Source: Bog-756 sp963710495
GTDB lineage: Bacteria; Actinomycetota; Acidimicrobiia; Acidimicrobiales; RAAP-2
Assembly (NCBI GenBank): GCA_963710495.1
Contig: CAVQAI010000016.1
Span: forward strand, 365,041 to 429,040
Length of the DNA stretch: 64,000 nucleotides
Direction of reading: 5' to 3'
In this document: positions 42,595-49,874 of the stretch, piece by piece
Layout of the letters: each line of letters opens with the position of its first letter
Position numbering within the stretch: the first letter of the stretch is position 1
Made by a program: the position numbers and the translations under genes
Notes under the pieces: generated by a model
Databases searched by the model: none
Seen by the model: only the letters and a program-made list of their open reading frames with translations
Told to the model about the DNA's origin: nothing

Positions 42595-43109
42595 CAGAAG
42601 TCCCCTTTGGTCGCGTGCTGCGTGCAGGCGACGCCGCTGTGTTCCTCTGCCGCCCAAGGTAACACCACGGCCGGGCCCCGGACGGGCCCGGCCGCTCGCC
42701 CCGCTCGCAGGTGCGGCCCTAAGACGTTCACTACGTGCACCGGGCAGATGCAGATCATCGACAGAGAAAGACATTTCGGGTGATTCCGACGTCGACCTCA
42801 GCCAGTCGGGCGCTCATTTTGATCCGCGTCGGCTGGCCCACAGTGCGTGGCGAGAACCAGAAGACACTCGGGCCCCAGCCGGTTGAACTGAGAAGGGTCT
42901 GATCACCCAAGCAGATTGAGGCGAGGATACGGAACTCAACCACCAGACCTGAGGACGCTCAGCTACTTGGGCTGAGGTTGGTGGCTGGGGGTCGCAGCTC
43001 ACGCTGAGTCCTTAGCCGCCAGAGCTGAGAACACCCTGACTCAGCTGATTGATTTGGCTGAACTAAGGGATCGTCCTCGCACAACCGCCTGCAGCTGCGG
43101 GCCAGGAAG
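42595..43109. other. Intergenic region dense in CTCAGC-type palindromes
   Basis: About 515 bp between the P450 start and the end of the membrane protein gene. The first ~170 bp would hold the P450 promoter; the rest, from 42873 on, is an array of palindromic units annotated separately. No gene seen. Confidence 0.5.
42873..43064. repeat. Array of CTCAGC/GCTGAG palindromic units
   Basis: At least five units in 190 bp: CCCAGCCGGTTGAACTGAGA (from 42875), CTCAACC-ACCAGA-CCTGAGGAC (from 42934), CTCAGCTACTTGGGCTGAGG (42958-42977, exact stem CTCAGC/GCTGAG), CTTAGCCGCCAGAGCTGAGAAC (43011-43032) and CTCAGCTGATTGATTTGGCTGA (from 43040). Neighbouring starts are 24-59 bp apart. Spacers between units are unrelated. 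Confidence 0.7.
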
Positions 43110-43781
43110 TCAAGCGGGGAGGACTAGCTCAGACAGTGCGATTGTGAGCAGAACTACTGCGCCGATCAATGCAACCAACTGAACCCATAGACACACGCGA
43201 CGTCGCTGAAGCGTTTTTCGTAGTGACTCCGTCGAGAAGGACATGTTCAGGATTGTCAACAGTTCGGTCGTGCACTTCGCCGCATCCTGGTCAGGCAGAG
43301 CGGGGGGATTACTCCCACTCTGCTCAAGCAAGAATGGAACGGAAATGAATTCCGCCCCTCGCTTCTGCTTCTCTTTCTGCTTCTTTTTCTTCCTCTCCTT
43401 CGTTTCCTCTGCTCCCTCCAAAGGCTTACCCCCGATCTTGGTGACCGGAATGAGTGCAACTAGGCCCGCAATCAGGCCCATCGCGAGGCAACAGATCGAT
43501 GCGACGAGCAAATCCGCCTGCGCACGATGGTGATCGAATTTCTGTGTAAGCAAACCGCTTCCTGCAATGAAGGCCAGGAGGATACCGTTCACTGTAAGGG
43601 TGGTGGTTATTCGGGTCTGCTGGTTTTGGACCTGCTGGGTCCAATGGACCTCAACTTGGCGCAGTTGGGTATACGTCCACAAGAGCCGCCTGTCGGAGCC
43701 TGGTTCCCCAACCTCTGCCGCAGTTTGGTCTGCTTGAGCCATGCGACCATTTTGATCTAGTCGGGTCCGGATGGACAGCAT
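43110..43781 (-). CDS. Three-helix membrane protein of unknown function
   Basis: The 223-residue protein has a hydrophilic N-part (RLLWTYTQLRQVEVHWTQQVQNQQTRITTTL), helices at about residues 65-82 (NGILLAFIAGSGLL), 90-112 (DLLVASICCLAMGLIAGLVALIPV) and 198-221 (LWVQLVALIGAVVLLTIALSELVL), and a charged KERKKKKQKEKQKR loop. The first helix pair after a coiled start resembles small membrane effectors of nucleotide-signalling defence systems, but no cyclase or other partner is present, so this is only a resemblance. Start may be 43742 instead. Lower-GC codon use than neighbours suggests transfer. Confidence 0.6.
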   Translation of the reverse strand: MLSIRTRLDQNGRMAQADQTAAEVGEPGSDRRLLWTYTQLRQVEVHWTQQVQNQQTRITTTLTVNGILLAFIAGSGLLTQKFDHHRAQADLLVASICCLAMGLIAGLVALIPVTKIGGKPLEGAEETKERKKKKQKEKQKRGAEFISVPFLLEQSGSNPPALPDQDAAKCTTELLTILNMSFSTESLRKTLQRRRVCLWVQLVALIGAVVLLTIALSELVLPA

Positions 43782-43867
43782 TAGAGACTCAATGGCTAGG
43801 CGGCCCTAACAGCACGGGCATTCTCATTCAACGAAGTTCCGCTCGGTGCTCTTCCAAAGGGGGCGGG

Positions 43868-44016
43868 ATTGCCGGGGTACCACCCAGTTCTGAGGCCTGA
43901 TCAACTTCACTTTCCATTTGTCGTGCGGGCTGATACCAAATGCCCGACTCCGAACGCGTCAGGCGACGTAATGAGTTCCACCCTCGACCGGGGTCTGCGA
44001 GGTGTGATCGATTCAG
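43868..44016 (-). pseudogene. Decayed partial copy of the neighbouring TY-Chap-like gene
   Basis: The stretch aligns by eye with the 3' end of the intact gene at 44134 (its 44146-44330 part). Matching blocks include GCCGGGG-x-ACCACC, CAACTTCACTTTCCA against CAGCTTCACTTCCAA, TTGTCGTGCGG, and CTCCA-CCTCGACC. About 30 bp present in the intact gene are missing from the copy. Both encode a C-terminal GG(S/T)PA motif on the minus strand. The copy has lost its remaining frame, and a CTCAGC-type array begins at its upstream end. Confidence 0.65.
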
Positions 44017-44115
44017 CTGAAGCTGACGAAACGCGAACTCAGCCAACCGAGTTGCGGGATTCAGCCTACGAAGCTGATTACGTCTCAGCGACTCGAGTTT
44101 CTCAGTTGATCTGCC
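44011..44115. repeat. Compact array of five CTCAGC-type units
   Basis: Units beginning YTCAG at 44012, 44038, 44060, 44084 and 44101 follow each other at 26, 22, 24 and 17 bp. Examples are TTCAGCTGAAGCTGACG, CTCAGCCAACCGAGTTGCG and TTCAGCCTACGAAGCTGA. Several have the inverted AGCTGA arm. This array sits between the decayed TY-Chap copy and the intact gene and is the tightest in the window. Confidence 0.65.
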
Positions 44116-44133
44116 AAGAGCTTCCGCTGGGCC

Positions 44134-44691
44134 CTATTCCACATAGATGGGAGACGCCGGGGAACCACCGCGGTTCTGCGAGCTGAACAGCTTCACTTCC
44201 AACTTGTCGTGCGGACCTACGCCGAACACACGACTAAGCGTCTCGGCCGCCTGCTGAGCTACTCCGGACACATCAGGCGATGTCGTCGGCTCCAGCCTCG
44301 ACCAGTTGGACTTGCGGTGTGGATCGGGATCCGTCCACCCCAGGTCGCGCAAATGCTCTTCTTGCTCTGGCCTCCACCGGAGCTCGCCCTCAATCCAGTG
44401 GTTGGAAATCACCTCGACCACAAGCGATCCGTCCTCGAACGCTAGTGCCTGCCAGTACCGGTCAGGGCCAAACTCAATAACCAGGATCCAACGACCTGGG
44501 CGCTCACACAAGACCTTCAACACCCCCTCTATGCCCGGTGCGAACTCGGTCATAGCAATGGTCTGCTGCACCTCTCCGGCGTCCCACACAGTCGCAAAGG
44601 ACGGGGATATGGACTGTTCCCGTTGGGAGCTCAGCACCTCCTCGGCTTGCTTCAGCCAACTGTCCACGCCCGCGACTGCTCTAGACCTCAT
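44134..44691 (-). CDS. TY-Chap-domain-like protein
   Basis: The 185-residue protein reads ...RWILVIEFGPDRYWQALAFEDGSLVVEVISNHWIEGELRWRPEQEEHLRDLGWTDPDP..SNWSR and ends with GGSPASPIYVE. The order of an EVxSN strand, an L-PEQE-LRxLGW helix, then xNW matches TY-Chap (T3SS chaperone/YbjN-like) domains, which comparative genomics has linked to conflict and immunity systems. It is probably a peptide-binding chaperone-like domain. The start is uncertain among 44691, 44697 and 44706; GGAG lies 9 nt before 44691. A decayed copy lies next to it. Confidence 0.65.
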   Translation of the reverse strand: MRSRAVAGVDSWLKQAEEVLSSQREQSISPSFATVWDAGEVQQTIAMTEFAPGIEGVLKVLCERPGRWILVIEFGPDRYWQALAFEDGSLVVEVISNHWIEGELRWRPEQEEHLRDLGWTDPDPHRKSNWSRLEPTTSPDVSGVAQQAAETLSRVFGVGPHDKLEVKLFSSQNRGGSPASPIYVE

Positions 44692-45149
44692 AGTCATCAT
44701 CTCCATCGAACCTGGCAGTACCACCGTTCCCGAAGGCCGGTTGGTGGAGCGTCGAAGGCCCAGGTGCCTCAGCTCCTCTGGATGGGTACGAACCCACTGT
44801 ACAGCCGGGATGTGACGCTCCAGACAGAGGTGCGATCCTTCTGGCGCCCCGTAGACCAAGGTGGTGCCGGGGCCTTGCAACGGCTCGCTTCTGCAGGGTC
44901 GTCACAGCTCTCGAACCACTCGCGATCACGATTCAGCTGTTCAAGCTGAGGACTCTTCAACTCAACGGCTTGAACTGACGTCTCGAGGCGTCGATACGGG
45001 GCGGTTCATGGACCCGAGTGAGTCCATCTGCCCATCTGCCCATCGACCCAAGCTGCCGCCCGTAGCCGGCGATATGGCGCACGCTCTTGTTCTCTATCGG
45101 CACACCTCTGCATTTCCAATGCGGCCCAGAGCTGACATACGCTTAGAGG
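44692..45149. other. Divergent intergenic region with CTCAGC-type units
   Basis: About 460 bp between the TY-Chap-like gene and the TIGR03086 gene. It holds two palindromic units at 44931-44988. The long minus-strand frame upstream of 44691 shows no further similarity. Confidence 0.4.
44931..44988. repeat. CTCAGC/GCTGAG palindromic repeat, two units
   Basis: ATTCAGCTGTTCAAGCTGAG (44931-44950) pairs TCAGCT with AGCTGA; a second unit CTCAACGGCTTGAACTGACG starts at 44961, 30 bp later. Both share the usual trailing GAC. Confidence 0.65.
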
Positions 45150-45692
45150 ATGGCCGCAGTCCGGGACAGGTACCGGTTGGTGTCAAACGGCTTCGACGCC
45201 GCTGTCAGCGCGGTGACTCAGTGGGATGCCCAGTCCCCCTGCGAACTGTGGACGGCCCGCGACGTCGTGGCTCACGTGGTCGAGGGTCATCGGGGAGTGA
45301 TCGCCGGTGTAAGGGGTGGGGAGTCGGAGCCCCTGGGTGTGGACGAGGACCCGAAGCAGGCTTGGGAGAAGGCCTCTCGGGCCATTGACGAGATCACCGG
45401 AGACCAGGAGGTGCTCGCCAAGGAGCTCGACGGGCCGACCGGCAGGATGCCTGCCGGTGAGATCATCGGCAGCTTCGTGACCATGGACCTGCTCGTGCAT
45501 ACCTGGGATCTGGCGCGAGCGGTCGGTGCGGACGAGCGCCTCGACGAGGACTCCGTCAGCCGCGCCTACGAGGCTCTGAAGCCGATGGACGCCATGATCC
45601 GCCAGCCCAACGTCTTCGGGCCCAAGTTGGAACCACCCCTTGGTGCGGACCTGCAGACGGAGTTCCTCTACTTCCTGGGCCGCCGGGCATAG
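45150..45692 (+). CDS. TIGR03086-family metal-binding protein
   Basis: The 180-residue protein shows AVTQWDAQSPCELWTARDVVAHVVEGHRGV, the W-x-SPC-x-W-x-DV-x-H opening of the DinB/maleylpyruvate-isomerase-fold TIGR03086 family, and FVTMDLLVHTWDLARAVGADERLD with the second His ligand. It is a paralogue of the 39850 protein. Likely a metal-dependent, mycothiol-linked enzyme of unknown substrate. The ATG at 45150 starts the family pattern immediately. Confidence 0.85.
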   Translation: MAAVRDRYRLVSNGFDAAVSAVTQWDAQSPCELWTARDVVAHVVEGHRGVIAGVRGGESEPLGVDEDPKQAWEKASRAIDEITGDQEVLAKELDGPTGRMPAGEIIGSFVTMDLLVHTWDLARAVGADERLDEDSVSRAYEALKPMDAMIRQPNVFGPKLEPPLGADLQTEFLYFLGRRA

Positions 45693-45927
45693 GGAGGGCC
45701 GACGGCCCGAGGTACTGGCATCAGTGGGTCTTAGCTGAACGGAGGACATGAGTGCTTTGAGCTGCACTCTCATCTCCATCTGGACGCCAAACCACGTCAT
45801 TGACTCGGCACCGCCACGATCGTCACCACTACGCTCACACCCATGGAATTCGTAGTCGGCGCGGCACGGAATGGCACGATCAAGATCCACCGATCGGCAA
45901 TTTAATGGCAGGACTGTCTACCGATCT

Positions 45928-46245
45928 CTACGTGACTTTATGGATGTGCTCGACTTGCAAGCCACACCCAACAAGTGCGGCGACGATGGCATCGTGGCTC
46001 CGACGAAAGAACCTGAAACAGGCGATACTGCCGTCTGCCCGAACAAGATGAGCGCTATGTTCGTCAGCCTTCACGAAGGCCATCTCATCTAGCGCCGAGT
46101 ACCACTCCGACCGGTGAGGATATCTGGCGATGAGTTCCACTCCATCCTCCCCGATTGAGATTCGGGCAAACGGCCAACTGGTAGCGATCATGCCAAATTC
46201 AGTTGGTACGGAAAGGCGAACTCCCATGAACGTGTGTTGGGTCAC
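45928..46245 (-). CDS. Conserved-looking hypothetical protein
   Basis: The 105-residue protein (GTG 46245, or ATG 46227 for MGVRLSVPTEF) is mainly beta: MGVRLSVPTEFGMIATSWPFARISIGEDGVELIARYP, then EWYSALDEMAFVKADEHSAHLVRADGSIACFRFF and a final helix AIVAALVGCGLQVEH. The seven-strand-plus-helix order looks like a bacterial PH-like domain, but I do not recognise a family. It stands alone in a repeat-rich area. Confidence 0.55.
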   Translation of the reverse strand: MTQHTFMGVRLSVPTEFGMIATSWPFARISIGEDGVELIARYPHRSEWYSALDEMAFVKADEHSAHLVRADGSIACFRFFRRSHDAIVAALVGCGLQVEHIHKVT

Positions 46246-46310
46246 CGTTGATCGATGCTAATGGTAGAGAGCAAGTCGAATGCAGCTGCGGATGATGGAG
46301 GGCATTCGGT

Positions 46311-46439
46311 CTCAGCCAACTGAGCTGAGGACGTCGGAGACTCAGCCGGCAGAGCTAGAACGCGCCGACCACCTCAGCTGGGGCTGAGGTCAGGATTCAA
46401 TCTGTGCGCCCTCAGCTCTAGAGGCTTCTGACCTCGACC
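46311..46439. repeat. Array of four CTCAGC/GCTGAG palindromic units
   Basis: Units start at 46311, 46341, 46373 and 46411, 30, 32 and 38 bp apart: CTCAGCCAACTGAGCTGAGG, CTCAGCCGGCAGAGCTAGAA, CTCAGCTGGGGCTGAGGTC and CTCAGCTCTAGAGGCTTCTG. Three contain a clear inverted arm. The intervening sequence is different each time. The start CTCAG is constant while the second arm varies, which looks like a degenerating array. Confidence 0.75.
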
Positions 46440-46558
46440 AATGCCGTGGCGATGTGGACCATCGAGCCCGGCGATCATGACCGTCCACCAACCCGGCTGA
46501 AGATGCAGGTGGCGGGCACGTCGGAGACAAGCGGCAGCTTCAATGGCTGAGGAGGGGT

Positions 46559-46612
46559 CATAAGTGACATGCCCCGACGACCGAACATAAGTGACATGCC
46601 CCGACGACCGAA
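46559..46612. repeat. Perfect 27-bp tandem duplication, IS-end-like
   Basis: CATAAGTGACATGCC-CCGACGACCGAA occurs twice without gap (46559-46585, 46586-46612). Read on the minus strand it contains ATGTCACTTATG, similar to the repeated terminal sequences of IS21-type elements, so this may be the remnant of one IS end. A tRNA 3'-end-like sequence follows directly. Confidence 0.6.
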
Positions 46613-46618
46613 AAGGTA

Positions 46619-46635
46619 AGGGGTTCGAATCCCCT
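46619..46635 (+). other. tRNA T-arm-like scar
   Basis: AGGGG-TTCGAAT-CCCCT forms a perfect 5-bp T-stem and seven-base T-loop of a tRNA. The 5' part of a tRNA is not present upstream, where the tandem duplication lies instead. It could be an attachment-site remnant left by an integrated element. Confidence 0.5.
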
Positions 46636-46824
46636 CAGATGGAGGTGATGACCTTCCGACGGTGCCTAAATGGGGCCGGCGCAGCGCCCCCAGGGTTCCA
46701 CCGGGCGGGTTCCTCCGCTACCAGGGCATTCGGGCCGGGCGTGGGTTAGCGTTCGGACCAGGCACACTCGGGTTGGGGCAGGTCCGATACACCTCGAGTC
46801 GGTGCCAGGACGGGAAGGGGGACT

Positions 46825-48081
46825 ATGACCGATCTCATCGAGCAGGCCGATGCCGACTCTGCCGACCGAGCGGACGAGGGGGCCTCACGAGGGCCTGTCC
46901 CGCCGAAGCGGCGCCACCTGGCGGGCGCCATGGGCACGCCGCGGGCCGTGATCGTGGCCATCTGCGTGGTGCTCGTGGCGGGCGCGCTCGGCGCGGTGGC
47001 GCTGGCGGCCACCTCGGGGTCGACCAAGGCGAACCCGTCGTCACAAACGCCTGGCTCCACGGTGTCGGTGGCGTCACCGAAGTACACGCCCCAGGCGGCC
47101 GTGGGGGCGACCGACGACTACCACTGCAGCTTGGTCAACCCGCACATCACCCAGAACTCGTACGTGATCTCGAGCCAGTTCAAACCGGGCAGTCCCGAGG
47201 TCCACCACGCCGTGCTCGCCCTGGTGCCCCCTTCCATGACGACTCAGGCCATCGCCGCCAATGCGGCCACCAGCGGCAAGGGATGGACGTGCTTCGGCGC
47301 GCCAGCATTGCCCGATGCGTCGCTCGCCGCTTTCATCAGCACCCCCTTCCTGAGCGTGTGGGCTCCCGGGCACGGCGAAGACGTGCTCCCCACGGGTACG
47401 GGGATCTCGCTGCCCAAGGGCAGTCTGGTGATCGAGCAGGTGCACTACAACCTGCTGGTGGGCGACAAGCCGGTCACGAACGGGCTCGTGCTCCATACGG
47501 TGCCGATGGCCACCCCGCTGTTGCCGATGCAGTCCCAATACCTGATCGCCCCGCCGAACATCCCATGCCCGGCCGGTGTGACTGGGCAGCTGTGCAACTA
47601 TCAGGCGTCCCTCAACTACCTCAACCAGCGCTTCGGCTCCGACGGCGTTGTAATGGCCAAGGGCATCGACCAGGTATGCGGTGAAAATCCGGACAACCCG
47701 CCCGTCGGTGACACGGCCACGTGCACGTGGCGGGTCGGATCGAACGGCTACATCGACAGGATCCAGCCCCACATGCACCTGTTGGGGACCGGGTTCACGA
47801 TGGTGCTCAATCCGGGGACGCCGCAAGCCAAGACCATCCTGAACGTCCCGAACTACAACTTCGACTACCAAAAGGCGTACAACGTGGCGCCCATCCCGGT
47901 GAGTCGCGGCGAGCAAATACAGATCAATTGCAGCTATAACCCCAAGCTGGCACAAGAGTTGCCGATCCTCCGCAAGGCGCCGGCGCATTTCGTTACGTTC
48001 GGCGACGGGTCATCCGACGAGATGTGTGTGGGGGTCACGTGGCAGACGGCGTCGCTGCCCAACTCCCACGACTCGTTCTGA
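46825..48081 (+). CDS. PHM/DBH-like type II copper monooxygenase-domain protein
   Basis: The 418-residue protein has a cytoplasmic N-tail, a membrane helix (AVIVAICVVLVAGALGAVALAA) and an extracytoplasmic domain with the landmarks of copper type II ascorbate-dependent monooxygenases. TDDYHCSLVNP opens the fold; His127-His128 (EVHHAV) and His207 (QVHYN) fit the first copper site; His316-x-His318 (PHMHLLG) and Met400 (DEMC) fit the second. Eukaryotic relatives hydroxylate peptides or dopamine. Bacterial homologues exist without a known substrate. Conserved Cys (CSLV, CFGAP, CPAGV, CNYQ, CGENP, CTWR, CSYN) suggest disulfides. ATG at 46825 after GGGGGACT. Confidence 0.8.
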   Translation: MTDLIEQADADSADRADEGASRGPVPPKRRHLAGAMGTPRAVIVAICVVLVAGALGAVALAATSGSTKANPSSQTPGSTVSVASPKYTPQAAVGATDDYHCSLVNPHITQNSYVISSQFKPGSPEVHHAVLALVPPSMTTQAIAANAATSGKGWTCFGAPALPDASLAAFISTPFLSVWAPGHGEDVLPTGTGISLPKGSLVIEQVHYNLLVGDKPVTNGLVLHTVPMATPLLPMQSQYLIAPPNIPCPAGVTGQLCNYQASLNYLNQRFGSDGVVMAKGIDQVCGENPDNPPVGDTATCTWRVGSNGYIDRIQPHMHLLGTGFTMVLNPGTPQAKTILNVPNYNFDYQKAYNVAPIPVSRGEQIQINCSYNPKLAQELPILRKAPAHFVTFGDGSSDEMCVGVTWQTASLPNSHDSF

Positions 48082-48308
48082 GCGACCGTCATAAAACACG
48101 CGTCGTTCGGCCGGGCCCCCGATGGGTTATTCCAACGCAGCAGACTCGTGACACGTTCGGCGGCGGGACGGGTGGAACGAACCCGCGGCGGTCAACAACC
48201 CGAGGATTGAGAGAGGCCGTCGTGGCCGGGCGGCGTCGACGTCGGCTGGGCCTCGCAGGCAGCGGTACCGCGTTCGAGCCCTCTCCAATAGCCGTCTCGG
48301 TCCAGGTG

Positions 48309-48782
48309 TCAGGGGACGGCAGGTGAAGCCGTTAAGTGCTCGGTCAGCAGATCAAGGGAGCTGTGCAGTTGGGCGAAGCGCCGCGGCCCCAGGATCTCTG
48401 CGATCCGCCGCTCGGCCACCCCGGCCTCGGCGTAGATCGTCTGCCCGAGTCGCCGTCCCTTGGCAGTGAGTCGGATCACGCGAGCCCTTCCGTCGCCCGA
48501 ATCGGGCACGCGCAACAGGTACCCGTGTCGCTCCAGGTGCCCGAGTAGGTCGTTGACTGACTGCTTCGTGATCCCCACCTGGTCTGCAAGCTTGCTCGGA
48601 CGTAGTCCGTCGAGGCCCGGATAGCGCCAGAGCCCGACGTGGGCGGCGTTCAGATCGTCGTATCCCGCCGCAACGACGCCCTCATACAGCTGATCACGGA
48701 CCCACTGCCAAACGACACGGAGCATGGCGCCTACGTACGGACTGCGCTTGTCGTTCGGGTTGCCGAAGGAGTCGCTTGACAT
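48309..48782 (-). CDS. MarR-family transcriptional regulator
   Basis: The 157-residue protein has a winged-HTH core: LRPSKLADQVGITKQSVNDLLGHLERHGYLLRVPDSGDGRARVIRLTAKGRRL, with the typical DxR wing. MarR repressors are released by small ligands and often control the divergent gene; here a cupin-VOC operon starts 85 bp away. The ATG at 48782 lies 2 bp from a 19-bp dyad (48785-48803), a likely autoregulatory operator. The frame upstream of 48782 (to 49391) is a shadow of the cupin gene. Confidence 0.88.
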   Translation of the reverse strand: MSSDSFGNPNDKRSPYVGAMLRVVWQWVRDQLYEGVVAAGYDDLNAAHVGLWRYPGLDGLRPSKLADQVGITKQSVNDLLGHLERHGYLLRVPDSGDGRARVIRLTAKGRRLGQTIYAEAGVAERRIAEILGPRRFAQLHSSLDLLTEHLTASPAVP

Positions 48783-48784
48783 AG

Positions 48785-48803
48785 TCGTAAGGTTACCATA
48801 CGA
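48785..48803. promoter_or_regulatory. Palindromic MarR-type operator between divergent genes
   Basis: TCGTA-x-GGT-x-ACC-x-TACGA is a 19-bp dyad, symmetric at all but the spacer positions. It lies next to the marR start and about 60 bp from the cupin gene, with a further TCGTAAGGG half-site at 48811. Occupancy would block the marR promoter and possibly the divergent one. Confidence 0.6.
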
Positions 48804-48866
48804 TGCAACTCGTAAGGGTCCCTGACTACCGGATCCGGCACGGGTTTCTACTAGGAGGTGACCGAA

Positions 48867-49376
48867 GTGACGGCAGCAGTGGTTGAATCCCCCGAGGCCG
48901 AGCAGACGAAGGCGTGGTGGTTCCTCGACACCTTGGTCGTTGAGCACCGTTGCGCACCGGGAATGGACACGGTCGTCCTCGAGATGACTTTGCCGGTCGG
49001 CTCTGCACCCCCGCTCCACGTGCACGAAGACCTCGATGACACCTGGTACATCCTCGAAGGCCAGATGGTCGTGCGCTGTGGTGAGGATGAGCTGGTCGTC
49101 GGACCTGGGCACTGGGTCTCCATGCCCCGCGGCGTGCCGCACACGTTTCGGGTGGTCGGTGACCGCGAGGCGCGGATCCTGCTTGTGCACGACAACGCCA
49201 GCTTCCGTGATCTCATCCGCGCCATCAGCACCCCAGCCACAGCGCGTCTCGTGCCGAGCCACCCAACGTTCCCACCGATGGACGAGTTGGCGCACGTCGC
49301 CGCCTCTCACGACCTCAGACCGATCGGGCCCCCCATGAGCATCGAAGACAGCGACACGATCCTGGCCGCGGGCTGA
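48867..49376 (+). CDS. Cupin-domain protein
   Basis: The 169-residue protein has a cupin core: PPLHVHEDLDDTWYILEGQMVVRCGEDELVVGPGHWVSMPRGVPHTFRVVGDREARIL. The first motif gives HVH...E ligands, and the second PHTF supplies His, so one metal can be bound. Such single cupins include dioxygenases and isomerases. The GTG at 48867 is chosen over 48858 because AGGAGGTGA (48853-48861) is a perfect site with 5-8 nt spacing to it, whereas it abuts 48858. The VOC gene starts 5 bp downstream. Confidence 0.85.
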   Translation: MTAAVVESPEAEQTKAWWFLDTLVVEHRCAPGMDTVVLEMTLPVGSAPPLHVHEDLDDTWYILEGQMVVRCGEDELVVGPGHWVSMPRGVPHTFRVVGDREARILLVHDNASFRDLIRAISTPATARLVPSHPTFPPMDELAHVAASHDLRPIGPPMSIEDSDTILAAG

Positions 49377-49380
49377 ATAG

Positions 49381-49806
49381 GTGACGCCCAACGGAGTAGG
49401 CAGCCTCGTAAAGGTCCAAGCCCTGGGTCACGTCGTGCTGAAAGTCCGAGAGCTGCAGCGCTCAGAGGACTTCTACGAGGGACTATTGGGTATGCAGCTC
49501 ATCTCGCGGCTCGCCGAGCCGCCGATGGCTTTCTTCAACTTCGGATACGAAGGGAACCATCACGACTTCGCGCTGAGGGAACTCAGTTGCCGTGCCTCAT
49601 CGCGAGACGAAGATTCGACCGGGCTTGCTCACGTGGCGTTCAAGATCGGAAGCTCCGCCGAGGAGCTCGCTCTCGCAAGGAAGATGCTCCATGACTCGCG
49701 GACCCCGGTTCTCTACGAAGCGGAGCGAGGCCTCGCGAGGAGCGTGCACGTGCTAGATCCAGACGGGAACGAGATCGAGTTGTACGTGGACAAAGCGGAC
49801 CCTTGA
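49381..49806 (+). CDS. VOC-superfamily dioxygenase-like protein
   Basis: The 141-residue protein has ALGHVVLKVRELQRSEDFYEGLLGMQLISR and GLAHVAFKIGSSAEELALARKM as the two beta-alpha modules and DPDGNEIELYVDK at the end, with ligands His (LGHVVL), His (LAHVAF) and Glu (NEIELY), the arrangement of extradiol-type VOC dioxygenases or glyoxalases. It is coupled to the cupin gene by a 5-bp gap; the pair is probably one aromatic or enol-processing module under the divergent MarR. Confidence 0.85.
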   Translation: MTPNGVGSLVKVQALGHVVLKVRELQRSEDFYEGLLGMQLISRLAEPPMAFFNFGYEGNHHDFALRELSCRASSRDEDSTGLAHVAFKIGSSAEELALARKMLHDSRTPVLYEAERGLARSVHVLDPDGNEIELYVDKADP

Positions 49807-49874
49807 CCACTGGCATGGCAACGGCCTAGGGCCAACCGCTCGACGCCGGGGGCGTGCGTGGCAATGAGTCTCCC

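Larger units (their letters stand above)
46246..46824. other. Repeat-rich intergenic region
   Basis: About 580 bp upstream of the copper monooxygenase-like gene. It contains a four-unit CTCAGC array (46311-46439), a further unit at 46534-46558, a perfect 27-bp tandem duplication (46559-46612) and a tRNA 3'-end-like sequence (46619-46635). No gene seen. Confidence 0.6.

Noticed and set aside
42873..43064. Palindrome array considered as CRISPR
   Set aside because: Repeats are degenerate, 18-22 bp, spacers are only a few to 35 bp and no cas genes are in the window.
46600..46650. Complete tRNA gene
   Set aside because: Only the T-arm is present; the upstream DNA is a tandem duplication without D-arm or anticodon arm.
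48783..49391. N-terminal extension of the MarR gene
   Set aside because: It is antisense to the cupin gene and has no similarity; the winged-HTH protein starts at 48782.
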